From Ricordea florida (Eukaryota > Cnidaria > Anthozoa > Corallimorpharia > Ricordeidae): a stretch of 64,000 nucleotides of DNA. The notes beneath the pieces are model-generated. The model did not search any database and was not told the DNA's origin. It saw nothing but the letters and a program-made list of their open reading frames with translations. Shown piece by piece: positions 12,201 through 23,312 of this stretch (position 1 is the first letter of the stretch; every line of letters begins with the position of its first letter). The position numbers and the translations under genes were made by a program. The DNA lies in NCBI GenBank assembly GCA_949710005.1, contig OX453272.1, positions 26,468,630 to 26,532,629 of the forward strand, read 5' to 3'.

Positions 12201-12377
12201 ATAGGGCTATGTATGGCTGTGTATGGCTATGTATGGCTCTGTATGGCTGTGTATGGCTATGTAGGGCTATGTATGGCTATGTAGTGCTATGTATGGCTAT
12301 ATATGGCTATGTATGCCTATGTATGCCTAGGGCTATGTAGGGCTATGTATGGCTGTGTATGGCTATGAAGAGCAATG
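9214..12377. repeat. 10-bp satellite, right arm (reverse orientation)
   Basis: A tandem array of the same 10-bp unit as the left arm but reverse-complemented (TATGTAGGGC / TATGTATGGC). It is about 3.17 kb with few interruptions. Its many open frames (MYGYVGLC-type decapeptide repeats) are by-products of the 10-bp period, not genes. Units alternate irregularly between GGGC, TGGC and TGCC variants. Confidence 0.95.
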
Positions 12378-12436
12378 TATGCCATATATTTTACTAACGG
12401 GGAACCACTATATGATGCTTACACCACGTACCTACC
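12378..12436 (-). repeat. Terminal inverted repeat, right, unique part
   Basis: The mate of 1641-1704 on the other strand. Identity is complete over the outermost 47 bases. Confidence 0.85.
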
Positions 12437-12444
12437 ATCATATA
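12437..12444. repeat. Target-site duplication, right copy (ATCATATA)
   Basis: Direct repeat of 1633-1640, immediately outside the right terminus of the foldback element. Confidence 0.85.
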
Positions 12445-12600
12445 AGCGGTGAAAAATCTCGATTTTTCGGTTGTCAGATTCGGGGCATGCGCAGTTTGGT
12501 GTTTTCGTTGTGTGACGTCTCAATGATTTCTTCTTCGCGTTTCATCACACAAACAGATCTGTTGTTGGAGTGAGTCCAGAGTGCGTCAAGGGGAAGCACG
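12445..12600 (+). promoter_or_regulatory. Possible promoter: NRF1-like and CRE-like motifs
   Basis: Just beyond the foldback element are GGGGCATGCGCAGTTT (near 12481), resembling an NRF1 site, and TGTGACGTCTCA (near 12508), resembling a cAMP-response element. Both are common in CpG-type metazoan promoters, and an open frame with tandem repeats starts downstream. No TATA box or transcript evidence. Confidence 0.25.
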
Positions 12601-12611
12601 AGGTTACTAGC

Positions 12612-12830
12612 TCGCCCGTTGAGTCGAAAAGTCCGTTGCCCGCTAAATCTTTGACCGTTGAGTCAAAAGGTCTGTCGCCCGTTGAGGCAAAATATTTGAC
12701 CGTTGAGTCACAAATTCTGTCGCCCGAGGAGGCACAACATTCGATCTTAGAGTGGAAATATTATTCGCCTATTCTGGCAAAATGTTCGACCGTTGAGTCA
12801 AAATGCTCGTCGCCCGCTGCTTCAAACACG
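12612..12830 (+). repeat. 45-bp coding-type minisatellite, about 4.8 units
   Basis: Units of 45 bp keep one frame open and give a 15-residue repeat of the form SPVEAKYLTVESQIL. The frame spans 12570-12926 but begins at GTG, with no ATG in frame and no recognisable domain. It could be part of a repeat-rich exon or a chance open frame in a minisatellite; the conserved frame across diverged units mildly favours past coding. Confidence 0.45.
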
Positions 12831-13839
12831 CAGGCAGAAGTTTTCGACCGCTGTGTCAAGATGTTCGTCGGTGGTCTCGACATGCGATATTTATTTTGGA
12901 AAACGCCATCGATCAGGGATCGATAAATCTAAATCATGATACGCGACATCCGAATTGTTCTTCACCCTCAGCCTTGATGAGTACAAAACTACTTCCCCTC
13001 GCCAGCACTCACTTACCGCCGAATAATTTCATCCCATATTTATTTGCTTTTGGTATATTCTTTTTAAGCAAGACTTGAATTTCTTCCCGTCTAATTCAAG
13101 AAATCACTAGAAATCAATAAAAACGCAATTGAGTGCGAGGCCAATATACAGACCAAGCTTGGTCATTAAATAATTTATTACATCGTCATTTTCTCTCATT
13201 TTGTTTCGCGGCACACAGCGGGAAATCCTGAGCGAGCAACCTAGGCTCATCCTGCTCGCTCGGGTAGCCAATCAGAACTCAATATTCGTATCATCTTGTC
13301 CGCTCGCTGAACCAGCCATATAATGCCAGGAGCTGACAATGCTTATTACCTCTATGGGGTTTCAAGGCAGTTTCCACGCTCCGTTTTCGCAGATAACGAG
13401 GAATGGAGGTCTTGATGCTGTTATATTGAATGTTCTGTCCTCGAGATACCGAAATCGCTAGGTAATATAATCGTCATCGTAATATAATCGTTATAGTCAA
13501 ATGAATTTACAAAACGCCAGGAGGTTTTAAAAAAGTGTAGGTGGTACTGTCACTTTTGTCTGGCCATTTTGATGTTGCCACCAAATCGCCCGAAAAACTA
13601 CTCGAGTAAACAGCCTTTTAGCACCGTCGTGTTTTCGAGTAATGTAAGTTGTGCTCTTTCCAATTTAAGTTGGCTATACAAATCCTTTGACCCGTAAGAT
13701 TGTGCTTTTTGTGAGTAACCTTGCTATAGGTAAACTGATAAATTCACGCTTTCACTTCTATGATCACGGAAGCTGCATTTATAATCTATGATCGGTGATT
13801 CAAATGAATAGATGTAAGAGCATATATTTGAACTGCGGA

Positions 13840-13915
13840 GTAATATAAAATGACATTAATTGATCATCGCAGTTATGTACACAACTTAAGCAGCTGTGAA
13901 ATTAAAGCCTGAAAA
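13840..13915 (-). repeat. SINE tail copy
   Basis: Read on the minus strand, TTTCAGGCTTTAATTTCACA and GCTGCTTAAGTTGTGTACAT with ACTGCGATGATCAATTAATG match the segment at 36899-36960 almost base for base. No tRNA-like head is visible here, so this is a partial copy or a shared tail. Confidence 0.6.
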
Positions 13916-14499
13916 AAACTTAGGCCTGAACACAGAACAACAGTATCCATCTGTACTTAAGGAAACCATGATACAGTACCGTGCTGTCCAGTAGCCTCCC
14001 AAAATATGGTTACTGTGTTCTTCATTTCGGATTTGGGATGTGAGATGGAGTAAAACAAACGAAACGATAGGACAGTAATGTTCAGTTTGCTTTCTAATTA
14101 GGGACACCTTGGTTTACTCCACATTAGAAAAATTTAGACACACTCTAGATGACTAGAAGACGTGAAATGGGTAATCGACGCACATCAGCTACATTGCAAA
14201 GTATTCGAAAATACTAATGAAATGTGTGCCTTATCGAACAGACCGCATGGTCTAGTCGCATTTGTAATTTCTATGGGTTTACCGGATCTGAGTTATTTTA
14301 TAATTATCAATAATATAAACATGAAAAAAAGCATTGGCCAAAGTAAACATTTCTTGATTTATTGTAGCCATTTTTTCTCACTCAGGCAAATTTTTTTCAA
14401 AGTTTCGGCAGAAAATTCGTCACCTTTTTACGTTATATAGTTGGCTTAGAAATGTCCTATTATCTTTCAGCCAATCATAATCGAGAATTTCGATGTGTA

Positions 14500-14545
14500 A
14501 TTTGCACTGGTGTTACATTTTTTGCACTGGTGTTACACTTGAACT
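14500..14545. repeat. Short tandem repeat, about 22-bp unit, two copies
   Basis: TTTGCACTGGTGTTACA occurs twice in a row. A related three-copy repeat with CACTCAATTTCAACT lies at 14800-14850. Both flank the large palindrome. Confidence 0.5.
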
Positions 14546-14572
14546 GCACTGCTCTCAGCCAATCGGGATCGA

Positions 14573-14798
14573 GTAATTTTTTCATGTATATTATTTGTAT
14601 AGGTAATCACATGATTTGTCTCGTGCAATTTGGGATAAATCAGCACGAGTAAATTTTTCAAAGGCTAAGCAAATTGCACTCGCCCTACGGGCTCGTGCAA
14701 TTTGTAGTCTTTGAAAAATTTACGAGTGCTGATTTATCCCAAATTGCACGAGACAAATCATGTGATTACTTGTTAGTAATATACATGCAAAAATTTAA
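14573..14798. mobile_element. Long palindromic (foldback MITE) repeat, about 226 bp
   Basis: A near-perfect palindrome. GGTAATCACATGATTTGTCT, CGTGCAATTTGGGATAAATC and AGCACGAGTAAATTTTTCAA on the left are mirrored on the right, with a short loop around 14685 (GCACTCGCCCTACGGGCTCG). The outer arms extend to CATGTATATTATT / AATATACATG. A decayed relative lies near 52735-52990. Confidence 0.75.
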
Positions 14799-15304
14799 TT
14801 TCAACTGTCTGCACTCAATTTCAACTTTTTGCACTCAATTTCAATTTTCTGCCCTGTTTGGGATTAATTGACGTGCTCTCAGCCAATGAGCATGGTGAAA
14901 TTTTTGCATGTATATTATTAGTAAACGCTGAAATTTCGCGCCTAAATGAAGGAGAGATTTGTCACCCATGATATTATGCAAGAGAGGATGGAACATAATT
15001 TAGAAAATTTTATTTCATCATGTTTTGTATTTTTCCTTCTCCGAGACTTAGGAAAACGTTTTGAATACACTTGCATCGGATTCAGGTAATTTCCGTGATA
15101 AGAAGAGAATTTGCTTGCAAATTGTCTGGAGTTCAACGTTGGATAATCATCATCCACTATCCTCATACCAGTACTCCTTTTCCAGGTTCTTCTCTTTTAT
15201 GTCATTCATATTTCAACACCTCTTTGATATCGCAAGCAGTCGAGTACTCTTCTAGTTAATTTAGTGCGTTTGTAGCCCAAAAAGTAACTTTCGTGCAACG
15301 AAGC

Positions 15305-18288
15305 ATGGCAAAGCGCGAGGCACGAACCGCAGATGAGACGAATTCGCCGGGTGAGAAACCAGATGGCGGGTACGGGTGGATAGTATGCTTTGGAACTTTT
15401 ATCGTCAATTTCGTGGTGTTTGGGATTCATAATTCCTTTGGTGTTGTTTACGTTAATCTACTGGACGATCTTAAACTTGGAGAGGTACAAACCGGTAGGT
15501 TCCCTATGTGTGGATAAAGTTTATACTTCACGTAGATGGGCTCAAGTTTAGAATCTGAGTTATAAGTTGGGCGCTGTTTTAAATTGTGACGTTACCTGTA
15601 CAGTGTTATAGCCAGCCAAGGGCGAGGAAAACGTTTTTCAGTCAATCCCACCCATTTTTACGCAAATTTCCTATGTTGCGTTTAGTGTCTTGAGGGGTGA
15701 AACGAGACAGAGACGGAAATCTGTCACGGAATATAGCCGGTGTTTCTCACGAAATTATGAATTAATTTTTACTTATTCCACTTTACTTAATTTCACTCTA
15801 TAGTTCAATATGCATGTTGTAGCTGAAACGTTTGCACTTTGCATGTGAAAACGTTTATTGTTTTTCAAGAACAAGAAAATAGTATAATTAAAACATGCAT
15901 AATGAAGTACATGTACATGTGATGGATGATGAAGAAATCCCTGAGAAATCCTACCCGAAAAATTTAGTACGTGCTTCGCTTTTTTTTTGTGTGATTGATC
16001 CTTCGAAACGTTTTCATTCCGCTGGATAACGTTTTTGTGATGTTCAATGAAAGTAATGAATCTTGTATTTGAAAGACTTAATGGCCTTTGACGTTCTAGA
16101 CGAAGCTTAGAGAAATTACAGGTAGTTGCGAAAATTAAACAAGAGAACAAACAGAACGAAAGACAAACAAACATTTCCGCGATACGCTCTAGCTTAATTG
16201 GTACTTGTGAGTACCTCGTGGTCAAGTCGAAGCCGGCTGGAATGGTCTTATGCTTTGTTATGCTTTGATTGCATTTTCATACAACACAAGGGTCTCAGAA
16301 CGTTAACTTGTCCTTGTAAAAAAAAAATTCTTATCAATACAGTGGTAGTCAGAAGTTAGTTCACTGTTTATTGCGTAGTTTTTTCGGTATACCACAGTAT
16401 TAGACTCAATTATTTTTATAGATTGTGAAGTGGTTATTATAGAGATAATCTAAGGGGTAAAACTGACAGTGAATGCTATCCTGTTTGACACAGGATGTTT
16501 TCAGAGATGAAAAAGTATGACAAATATAAACTCAAATTGTACACAAGAGTAGTTTTGGTTCAATTTCTATTTAACCTATCCTTTATTATGTATGCAAATA
16601 CTAAAATAATTAAATTTAATACATGCATGTGTCATACTCATGTGAATTGAGTGGAAAGAAAATTACCACTTGGTGTCTTATTATAAATGGACTTTGTTCT
16701 CTTCCTTCTATCAGTTCTGTGCCCCAGGCTAATATTGGAACATTATTGTTAAAAAACTCTGCCCCAGGCAAATATTGCAATAATATTAGTACAAATTCTC
16801 CCTCAGGCAAATATTGGAACAATATTGGTCAAATACTCTGCCACAGGTGACTTGGAATATTAGAATAGTATTGGTGTAAAGTCATAAGAATTCCTCCAGC
16901 AGAGCTCCATAGAATGTTTCCACAACTAAGTTATGTTATATTTTAACTTTCTAATAATTGCATTAAATTGCAGCATGGATTGGAGCAATGGCTATGGGGC
17001 TGAATTTCTTTTTTGGTCCCATCTCCAGTGCACTATGTGATCGTTTTGGGTGTCGTGTGGTGTCATTTGCAGGGGCACTCTTGTCAGTGCTGGGGTTGTT
17101 TCTTACTTCATTTATACAAGAGGTAAACAAAATGTACCTGACCTATGGATTTGTATGGGGTGTGGGATCCAGCTTCTCTTTTGTATCGTCAATCGTCGTG
17201 CTGGGAAAGTACTTTGACAGGAGGTTGGCCTTAGCCAATGGAATTGCTACATCAGGCAGTGGTGTAGGCTCCCTTGTTGCAGGCCCTGTTATAAACTACT
17301 TGCTACAGTCTGTTGGATGGAAGAATTCCATGCGTATTTTGAGTGGCTTTGCACTGGTACTGTGGGTTGCGGCATTGGTTTTCAAACCCAGAAGGAATCA
17401 CAATGAGAGATTACCCAGGGAAACTTCCAAGTTGTTTGACACCTCTATATGGCGGGACAAAGCTTACGTTCTCTGGGTCACTACTGTTGCTTTATTCCAG
17501 TTTGGCTATCTTATCCCTTTTGTGCACTTGGTAAGTAAAATGCTGGCCATAATATACTTACAATCCAAAATAGAGTGAAACAAAATATATTTGAATGCCT
17601 ATTCCTGGTTGGTTGTTTGTGTAACTCAATGCAATTAAGTTTAAACTGTATGTTCACTGCATTGGGCAAGCCATTGACTACAAGGCTTAAACCTGTGCTA
17701 TTACACTGTGCAATGTGTTTCATGCAATTTGTCTTGCAATGCCATTCCGAGACAAGTTTGTACGAAACATTGCACAGTGAAACAGAACCCTACAACCAAC
17801 AGTATATTCTTTGGCCAGACATTACTATTGCATTTTTTTGTAATTTGGATTTCTTGTTCATTTTTTCCATTTGGAGACTTAATGCTGAGGAGAGAGGGTG
17901 CAAGGTTAATGACTTGGAATGCAATTGTTTTGATCTTGAGAATTTTAGTTGACAAAGCAAGATAGTATCCATCATTAATTACCTTGAATAAATTATCAAT
18001 TTTTTTTTCTGCTTTGGATGAGTATATTTGCAGAACTGAGGACACTGTGCCTTCCTTGGTATCAATGACATTAAAACACATAAAAATGAGTTCGATTTCT
18101 GGAAAATTCTAAGTTTGAATTACCTTTTTATTGCAAAAAAGTAATGATTGCGGCAATTTAAGCAACATGGATAATTTCCAAGTGTATAAATATGGTAGAC
18201 TATTGCTTTTATTTTACCTGTATCTTTAATCCGTATCGTAACTTTTGCCTTGTATTTATTGTTTGAAGAACATTATTGATATTATTTG

Positions 18289-18330
<42 letters not shown>

Positions 18331-21081
18331 TATTATTATTATTATTATTAATATCATAGTTATTGTTAAATTCCTGGATTTTCCTTCTCTCCCAGGTTAA
18401 GTACGCTGAGGATTTAGGAGTGCCAAAGTCAAAAGGCGCATGGCTAATTGGGTTCTTGTCAATTACATCTACGCTAGGAAGAGTTGTATTTGGCAAGATA
18501 TCTGACCTGAAATGTGTAAACAGACTGCATTTGTACCAGTTTTCAATTCTGTCAATTGGCATCACCACTGTTCTGTGCCCTCTTGTAAGTAATTATGCAG
18601 GGCTTGTCAGCTACGCATTGGTGTTTGGTTTCTTTGATGGTTGCTTTGTTGGTCAAGTGGCTGTAATCACTGCTGATGTTGTTGGACATGAGAAGTTGTC
18701 TCAGGCAGTTGGTAACATGTTTGGTACACTTGCAATTCCAATGAGTTTGGGTCCCCCACTAGCAGGTAAGTGGAGAGAGCAATAGTTATATTAACATTCC
18801 CATTTAGCCCCAACCAGTGAGTCTCTAATCGTTCAGCGTATTTTAACTGTTAGATGGCATTACATACGCTTTGAACAAGATGCTTAAATATAATTATTCA
18901 GTAATGAAACTAGAGAAAGACATACGTCAAATATCTTGCTATGGATAGGATTCATTAGCATTATCCACTTGATATATCAGTACACGAGGAATAAGCACGG
19001 TCTTAGAATATATTATTATATGGCAAAGCCAGTCTTAGGCAAATCCCTGTGCTCTGATTGGTTCTTTCTCGGTCAGGATTTTGCAATACGGACCATTTCC
19101 ATGGAAACGGTCCAACCCGTGTATTTTTGTTTTGGAGCCAAAACCCGAGGAGCCACCTTAGAAGACACTGTGTGTAAGGAGGAAGATATCGCTGTAGCAG
19201 GAAAAAATCTCGATTTTGATAACACGGCTCGCAAAGGATTGCCGAAAAATACGCAAAGGATTGGTGAAAGTTCGCTGGGGGTCGAATAAACACTCGTAGG
19301 ATTCTGGGAACGCAGTCCAAAGGTTATTATTATGCAGATTAAAGTGTGTATAGCTTTCTAGATAAAAGTAAGTTTATTACGCGATGCCGAAGGCGAGCGC
19401 GTCAAAGTTTCGGGAGAGTTCCTTTTTTCTTTTTTTCTATCGTTGTCACAATTCCACACTTTTTTCAACGTTTCTCGCATCACGCGAGACGTGTTCGCGC
19501 GAGACGTGTTCGTGTATTAACAGCAAGAGGTTTTAGTTCCTCGCGAAACATCAAAATGAAAGACAAGTGCGATACCACTACGCCACTAAGGCATCAAGAA
19601 TTCACGTGTGGCAAATTACCTTTTTAACCATTTGCGCGTTTTCCAAGCTGACTTCCGTCTTTTCATAGTTTGGACGCCAAGAAGCAAAACTCAAGCTTGT
19701 TTTAGGAGGTAGGGAAAAGAGTCCTTTTCAACCTACCGCAATCAACCGCAATTAACTCGGAGCAAAAGCATGACATGGCCCGGCGTGTGAATCGACCCTC
19801 TCTTACCCTGTTTTTGTGTGTACTGAAAAGGAGAATGTTTGCATAGAGTGCGCTTCCAACTGGGCACCTCGTCGATTTAATTGCTTATACTAAATTCTTG
19901 GATTTATTTGCGTTGCGTCTTCGTTTTATATCGTAGTCACATTTTGCCGTGGTTTTTTTAGTTTGTGCGGTTTCGTTGGCTCCAATCCACGTTGGAGTCA
20001 CGTTCAAGGTCAAGGGTCGATCATTGTGGACAAACACAAGCGCTGATCACGCACAACACTACCGGAATGTTTATCATAGGTGGATTGTCGAACCAGTTTG
20101 TTCACTTCTCAAATAGTGACCGGAGATTGAATTCTTGGATGATTTATTATTCCAGTTTTTTAGTGGTATTCAACTTGCATATCCTCACTGGTTTTCCTTT
20201 TGGGGGCATGATCATTCTTTCAATTTATTTCTTGTAAGAAAATTCCTTTGGGAAGAATAATTTTGGGATCATGTGCAGTGCACTAATGAAACCCGCGGTC
20301 GAGTGTCGACCGAGTGTGGATCGCGGGTCGATCGCTAGTAGCGATCGACACTCGACCGCGGTTGGCATAGGTGCACATGATCCTAATCCTGCACCGTTTT
20401 CTACCCATTATCCATCTCTTGTAAACACCCCCAAAGGATTTATTCTATGGCCATTTTGTTTTTTTTTTCAAGTGGGATATCCCAAGCAGACAAGATAGGC
20501 CATTACCACATTGCCCACTCTGGTGGCCAATCAGAACTCAGTATTTGCCTCGTCTTGTCTTGCTAGCGGAACCAGCCATAATAAATAAGAATATGGCAAC
20601 GTTTGGCTCTTGTAATTGATCTGATTTATTGTGAAGACGTTTTCATCTTATTAGCAGCGTTTTACAGTGACACGTCTCAGAGTTTATTTCACCAGTGCCA
20701 ACAAGAGTGTGTCACTCTCATTTTTTCCTCTCAGGTTGGTTACACAAAGCACTTGGAACGTACCGTGAAGCATTCTACGTTTCTGGAGCAACAGCCATTT
20801 TTTCATCCTTGCTAGTGTTTGGTGTAAACTATATTAAACGTCACCAAAGAAAAAGTAGTGCCAACAATATGGATATTGTATGTAACCGTCAGTGCACAGA
20901 AAGCACAAATAATAGCTGCCCACTGAATGGTTCTGAGTCCTTGTCATTTTCCTCTGGAGCTGAAGAACTTGAATCCAAACCAATGTTGGATGGCAGTGCT
21001 GAGCATCAGAAATGTAAAATTCATGGTTCTTTTAAGATTAGGGATCTTCTTGTTGTAATAGACAAGGAAACTGTTTTATAG
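15305..21081 (+). CDS. SLC16/monocarboxylate-transporter-like membrane transporter, 4 exons, 487 aa
   Basis: Exons 15305-15494, 16974-17530, 18396-18765 and 20735-21081 join in frame with GT...AG at every intron (phases 1, 0, 1) and end at TAG 21079-21081. I start at ATG 15305; nothing upstream in frame offers an ATG. The protein is a 12-span major-facilitator transporter of the plasma membrane. The SLC16 signature PDGGYGWIVC lies at residues 19-28. The second signature region KYFDRRLALANGIATSGSGV is in exon 2, and exon 4 supplies the last helices and a cytoplasmic tail of about 75 residues rich in Ser and acidic residues. Length fits SLC16 proteins. SLC16 members carry lactate/pyruvate-type acids or, in some subgroups, aromatic amino acids, thyroid hormones or creatine. 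In the helix-8 region the sequence ITSTLGRVVFG keeps the Arg, but the Asp known from classical proton-coupled MCT1-4 is replaced by Ser, so the substrate and proton coupling are uncertain. Confidence 0.85.
15495..16973 (+). other. Transporter intron 1, with a three-copy minisatellite
   Basis: Donor GTAGGT at 15495, acceptor TTGCAG ending at 16973. At about 16722-16850 three diverged copies of a unit of about 45-50 bp follow one another (CTCTGCCCCAGGCAAATATT and variants). Nothing else recognised. Confidence 0.75.
17531..18395 (+). other. Transporter intron 2, with a hairpin and an AAT microsatellite
   Basis: Donor GTAAGT at 17531, acceptor TCCCAG ending at 18395. A hairpin at about 17700-17785 pairs TTACACTGTGCAATGTGTTT with AAACATTGCACAGTG. 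At 18291-18352 an (AAT)n run switches to (ATT)n and forms a perfect AT palindrome. The short frames here are non-coding. Confidence 0.75.
18766..20734 (+). other. Transporter intron 3, about 2 kb, repeat-rich
   Basis: Donor GTAAGT at 18766, acceptor TTCCTCTCAG ending at 20734. It holds the hairpin element at 20268-20382. A segment at about 20460-20580 (CCAATCAGAACTCAGTATTT and GGAACCAGCCATA) recurs in diverged form at 13240-13325. No coding exon is needed inside: exons 3 and 4 join in phase 1. Confidence 0.7.
20268..20382. repeat. Compound palindrome inside transporter intron 3
   Basis: GGATCATGTGCA at the left is mirrored by TGCACATGATCC at the right. Inside, CCGCGGTCGAGTGTCGA pairs with GATCGACACTCGACCGCGG and TCGATCGCTAGTAGCGATCG forms the tip. 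This is a strong hairpin of about 115 bp, probably a small foldback MITE. Confidence 0.6.
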
Positions 21082-21408
21082 TGATCTACATGTACTTAAT
21101 TAAGAAATGAATTTTAAGTCTTTCACTTCCAAGGTCGAAGTAGCAATTCTCAGTATGGGGTCACAAAACACCTCCTTGTGTTTCAATTTGTACAAATTGC
21201 ACTTTGTTAGATTCTGTATACTTATTAGTAATTTTATAGTTTCTCATTAACTTTTTGGCAGGTGACAACAAATTAACATTGTATTAGTTAGGTACTGGTG
21301 AAATGTCTTGGGGTAAAAGAAAAGGGGTTAAACACTTTGTGATAAATCATACTGCTACTTTTTTATATAAGATGTTGGTAATCATTGCAATCTGGCAGGT
21401 GTTTAATG
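21082..21408 (+). other. 3' flank of the transporter gene
   Basis: AT-rich sequence that probably holds the 3' UTR. I see no clear AATAAA signal before the 30-bp satellite begins at about 21409. Confidence 0.4.
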
Positions 21409-22126
21409 TCATACGATAACGACTTTTAGGGACATCACTGGGACAATAATGATTTTTAGGGACATCACTGGGACAATAATGATTTCTAGGGACATCACTG
21501 AGACAATAACGATTTCTAGGTACATCACTTGGACATTAACGATTTCTAGAGACATTACTGGGACAATGACGATTTCTAGGGACATCACTGGGACAATAAC
21601 GATTTCTAAGGACATCACTGTGACAAAAACGATTTCTAGGGACATCACTGGGGCAGTAACGATTTCTAGGGACATCGCTAGGACAATAACGATTTCTAGG
21701 GACATCACTGGGACATAAACGATTTCTAGGGACATCGCTGGGACAATAACGATTTTAGGGACATCACTGAGACAATTACGATTTCTAGGGACATCACTGG
21801 GACAAAAACGATTTCTAGGGACATTACTGGGACAATAACGATTTTTAGGGACATCAACTGGACAATAACGATTTTTAGGGACATCACTGGGACAATAACG
21901 AGTTCTAAGGACATCACTGTGACAAAAACGATTTCTAGGGACATCACTGGGGCAGTAACGATTTCTAGGGACATCGCTAGGACAATAACGATTTCTAGGG
22001 ACATCACTGGGACATAAACGATTTCTAGGGACATCACTGGGACATAAACGATTTTTAGGGATATCACTAGGACATTAACGATTTCTAGGGACATCACTGG
22101 GACAATAACGATTTCTAGGGACATCA
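21409..22126. repeat. 30-bp satellite, first block (about 24 units)
   Basis: Tandem units built from GATTTCTAGGGACATCACTG and GGACAATAAC, with substitutions (GGGGCAGTAAC, AAAAAC, ATTAAC). The unit is a multiple of three and lacks stops in a frame on each strand. It therefore gives decapeptide repeats (RDITGTITIS on plus, MSLEIVIVPV on minus) that I regard as artefacts. Confidence 0.95.
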
Positions 22127-22574
22127 CAGGGACGGCGGAGCCGGGGGAGCTGGGGGGGCTAAAGCCCCCCCACTTTTGAGGAGGATGACATTTTATTTTG
22201 TTTAAGCTACAACTTTATACAAGCCTCGTCGGAAACTTTTCTCGTTTACTTATTTTTAACATTTTCTCAGCGTGTGCTTCCTTTCCACAGACGGGAAGCT
22301 TGTGTCCAAAAACCGCAGGTTAGCGTTGGAGACCGGAAGGCTGAGAAATAACCTCCAAAATATTGCTGTAAGCATTAAAAGTACCTTTCATTTTACGCTT
22401 TATCCAGGCTAATTATTTCAAGAAGTATGTCGCGGAGAATGGTGTAAATACGATTTCCGAGACTCTAGATTTCAAAATTTTCTGGGGGAGGATGCCCCCA
22501 CACCCCCCTACCAATTCGCGCCTCCGGCGTTCGTTTTCAGCCCCCCCACTTCAAAATACGCTCCGCCGTCCCTG
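22127..22574. mobile_element. 448-bp inverted-repeat element inserted in the 30-bp satellite
   Basis: The ends are a 15-bp perfect inverted repeat, CAGGGACGGCGGAGC and GCTCCGCCGTCCCTG. They are flanked by a 5-bp direct repeat CATCA (22122-22126 and 22575-22579) which is part of the satellite unit. Inside, GGGGGGGCTAAAGCCCCCCCAC and a matching C-rich block near 22540 extend the symmetry. No coding sequence. The CAGGG start is hAT-like, but a 5-bp duplication is not the hAT norm, so the superfamily is open. Confidence 0.8.
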
Positions 22575-23312
22575 CATCACTAGGACAGTAACGATTTCTT
22601 GGGACATCACTGAGAGAATAACGATTTCTAGGAACATCACTGGGACATTAACGATTTCTAGGGACATCACTGGGACAATAACGATTTCTAGGGACATCAC
22701 TAGGACAACGATTTTTAGGGACATCACTGGGGCAATAACGATTTCTAGGGACATCACTGGGACAATAAGGATTTTTAGGGACATCACTGGGGCAATAGCG
22801 ATTTTTAGGGACATCACTGGGGCAATAACGATTTCTAGGGACATCACTGGGACAATAACGATTTTTAGGGAACATCACTGAGACAATAACGATTTCTAGA
22901 GACATTACTGAGACAATAACGATTTCTAGGGACATCACTGGGACATAAACGATTTTTGGGGACATCATTGGGACATTAACGATTTCTAGGGACATCACTG
23001 GGACAATAACGATTTTTAGGGACATCACTGAGACAATTACGATTTCTAGGGACATCACTGGGACAAAAACAATTTTTAGGGACATTACTGGGACAATAAT
23101 GATTTCTAGGGACATCACTGGGGCAATAATGATTTCTAGGGACATCACTGGGACAATAACGATTTCTAGGGACATCACTGGGGCAATAACGATTTTTAGG
23201 GACATCAACTGGACAATAACGATTTTTACTGACATCAACTGGACAATAACGATTTTTAGGGACATCAACTGGACAATAACGATTTTTGGGGACATCAACT
23301 GGACAATAACGA
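22575..23312. repeat. 30-bp satellite, second block (about 24 units)
   Basis: The array continues beyond the 448-bp insertion with the same unit and phase. It ends near 23312 against a LINE fragment. The last four units share a CATCAACTGGACAATAACGA variant, a local amplification. Confidence 0.95.

Larger units (their letters stand above)
1641..12436. mobile_element. Giant foldback-type DNA element with satellite arms (about 10.8 kb)
   Basis: The first 47 bases from 1641 (GGTAGGTACGTGG...) are identical to the reverse complement of the last 47 bases ending at 12436, and similarity continues for about 25 more. Directly outside lie exact 8-bp direct repeats, ATCATATA, at 1633-1640 and 12437-12444: a target-site duplication. 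Inside, each terminus runs into a long array of a 10-bp satellite, in opposite orientations in the two arms. Removing a younger LINE (3468-5081), the left satellite is about 3.29 kb and the right about 3.17 kb. The 2.6-kb centre (6610-9213) has no recognisable transposase and no frame above 151 codons, so the element looks non-autonomous. The layout is like Drosophila FB/Galileo foldback elements. An 8-bp duplication fits hAT, P, Mutator, Merlin or KDZ/Zisupton types, and I cannot choose between them. Confidence 0.85.

Noticed and set aside
18209-18568. 119-codon minus frame
   Set aside because: Antisense to transporter exon 3 and the AAT microsatellite (poly-Tyr/Asn run).
21409-23298. Long frames encoding MSLEIVIVPV or RDITGTITIS repeats
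   Set aside because: Both strands are open because the 30-bp unit is a multiple of three. A protein on both strands of the same satellite is not credible without other evidence.
21409-23312. CRISPR-like array of 30-bp repeats
   Set aside because: Units are directly adjacent with no unique spacers, and the context is eukaryotic.
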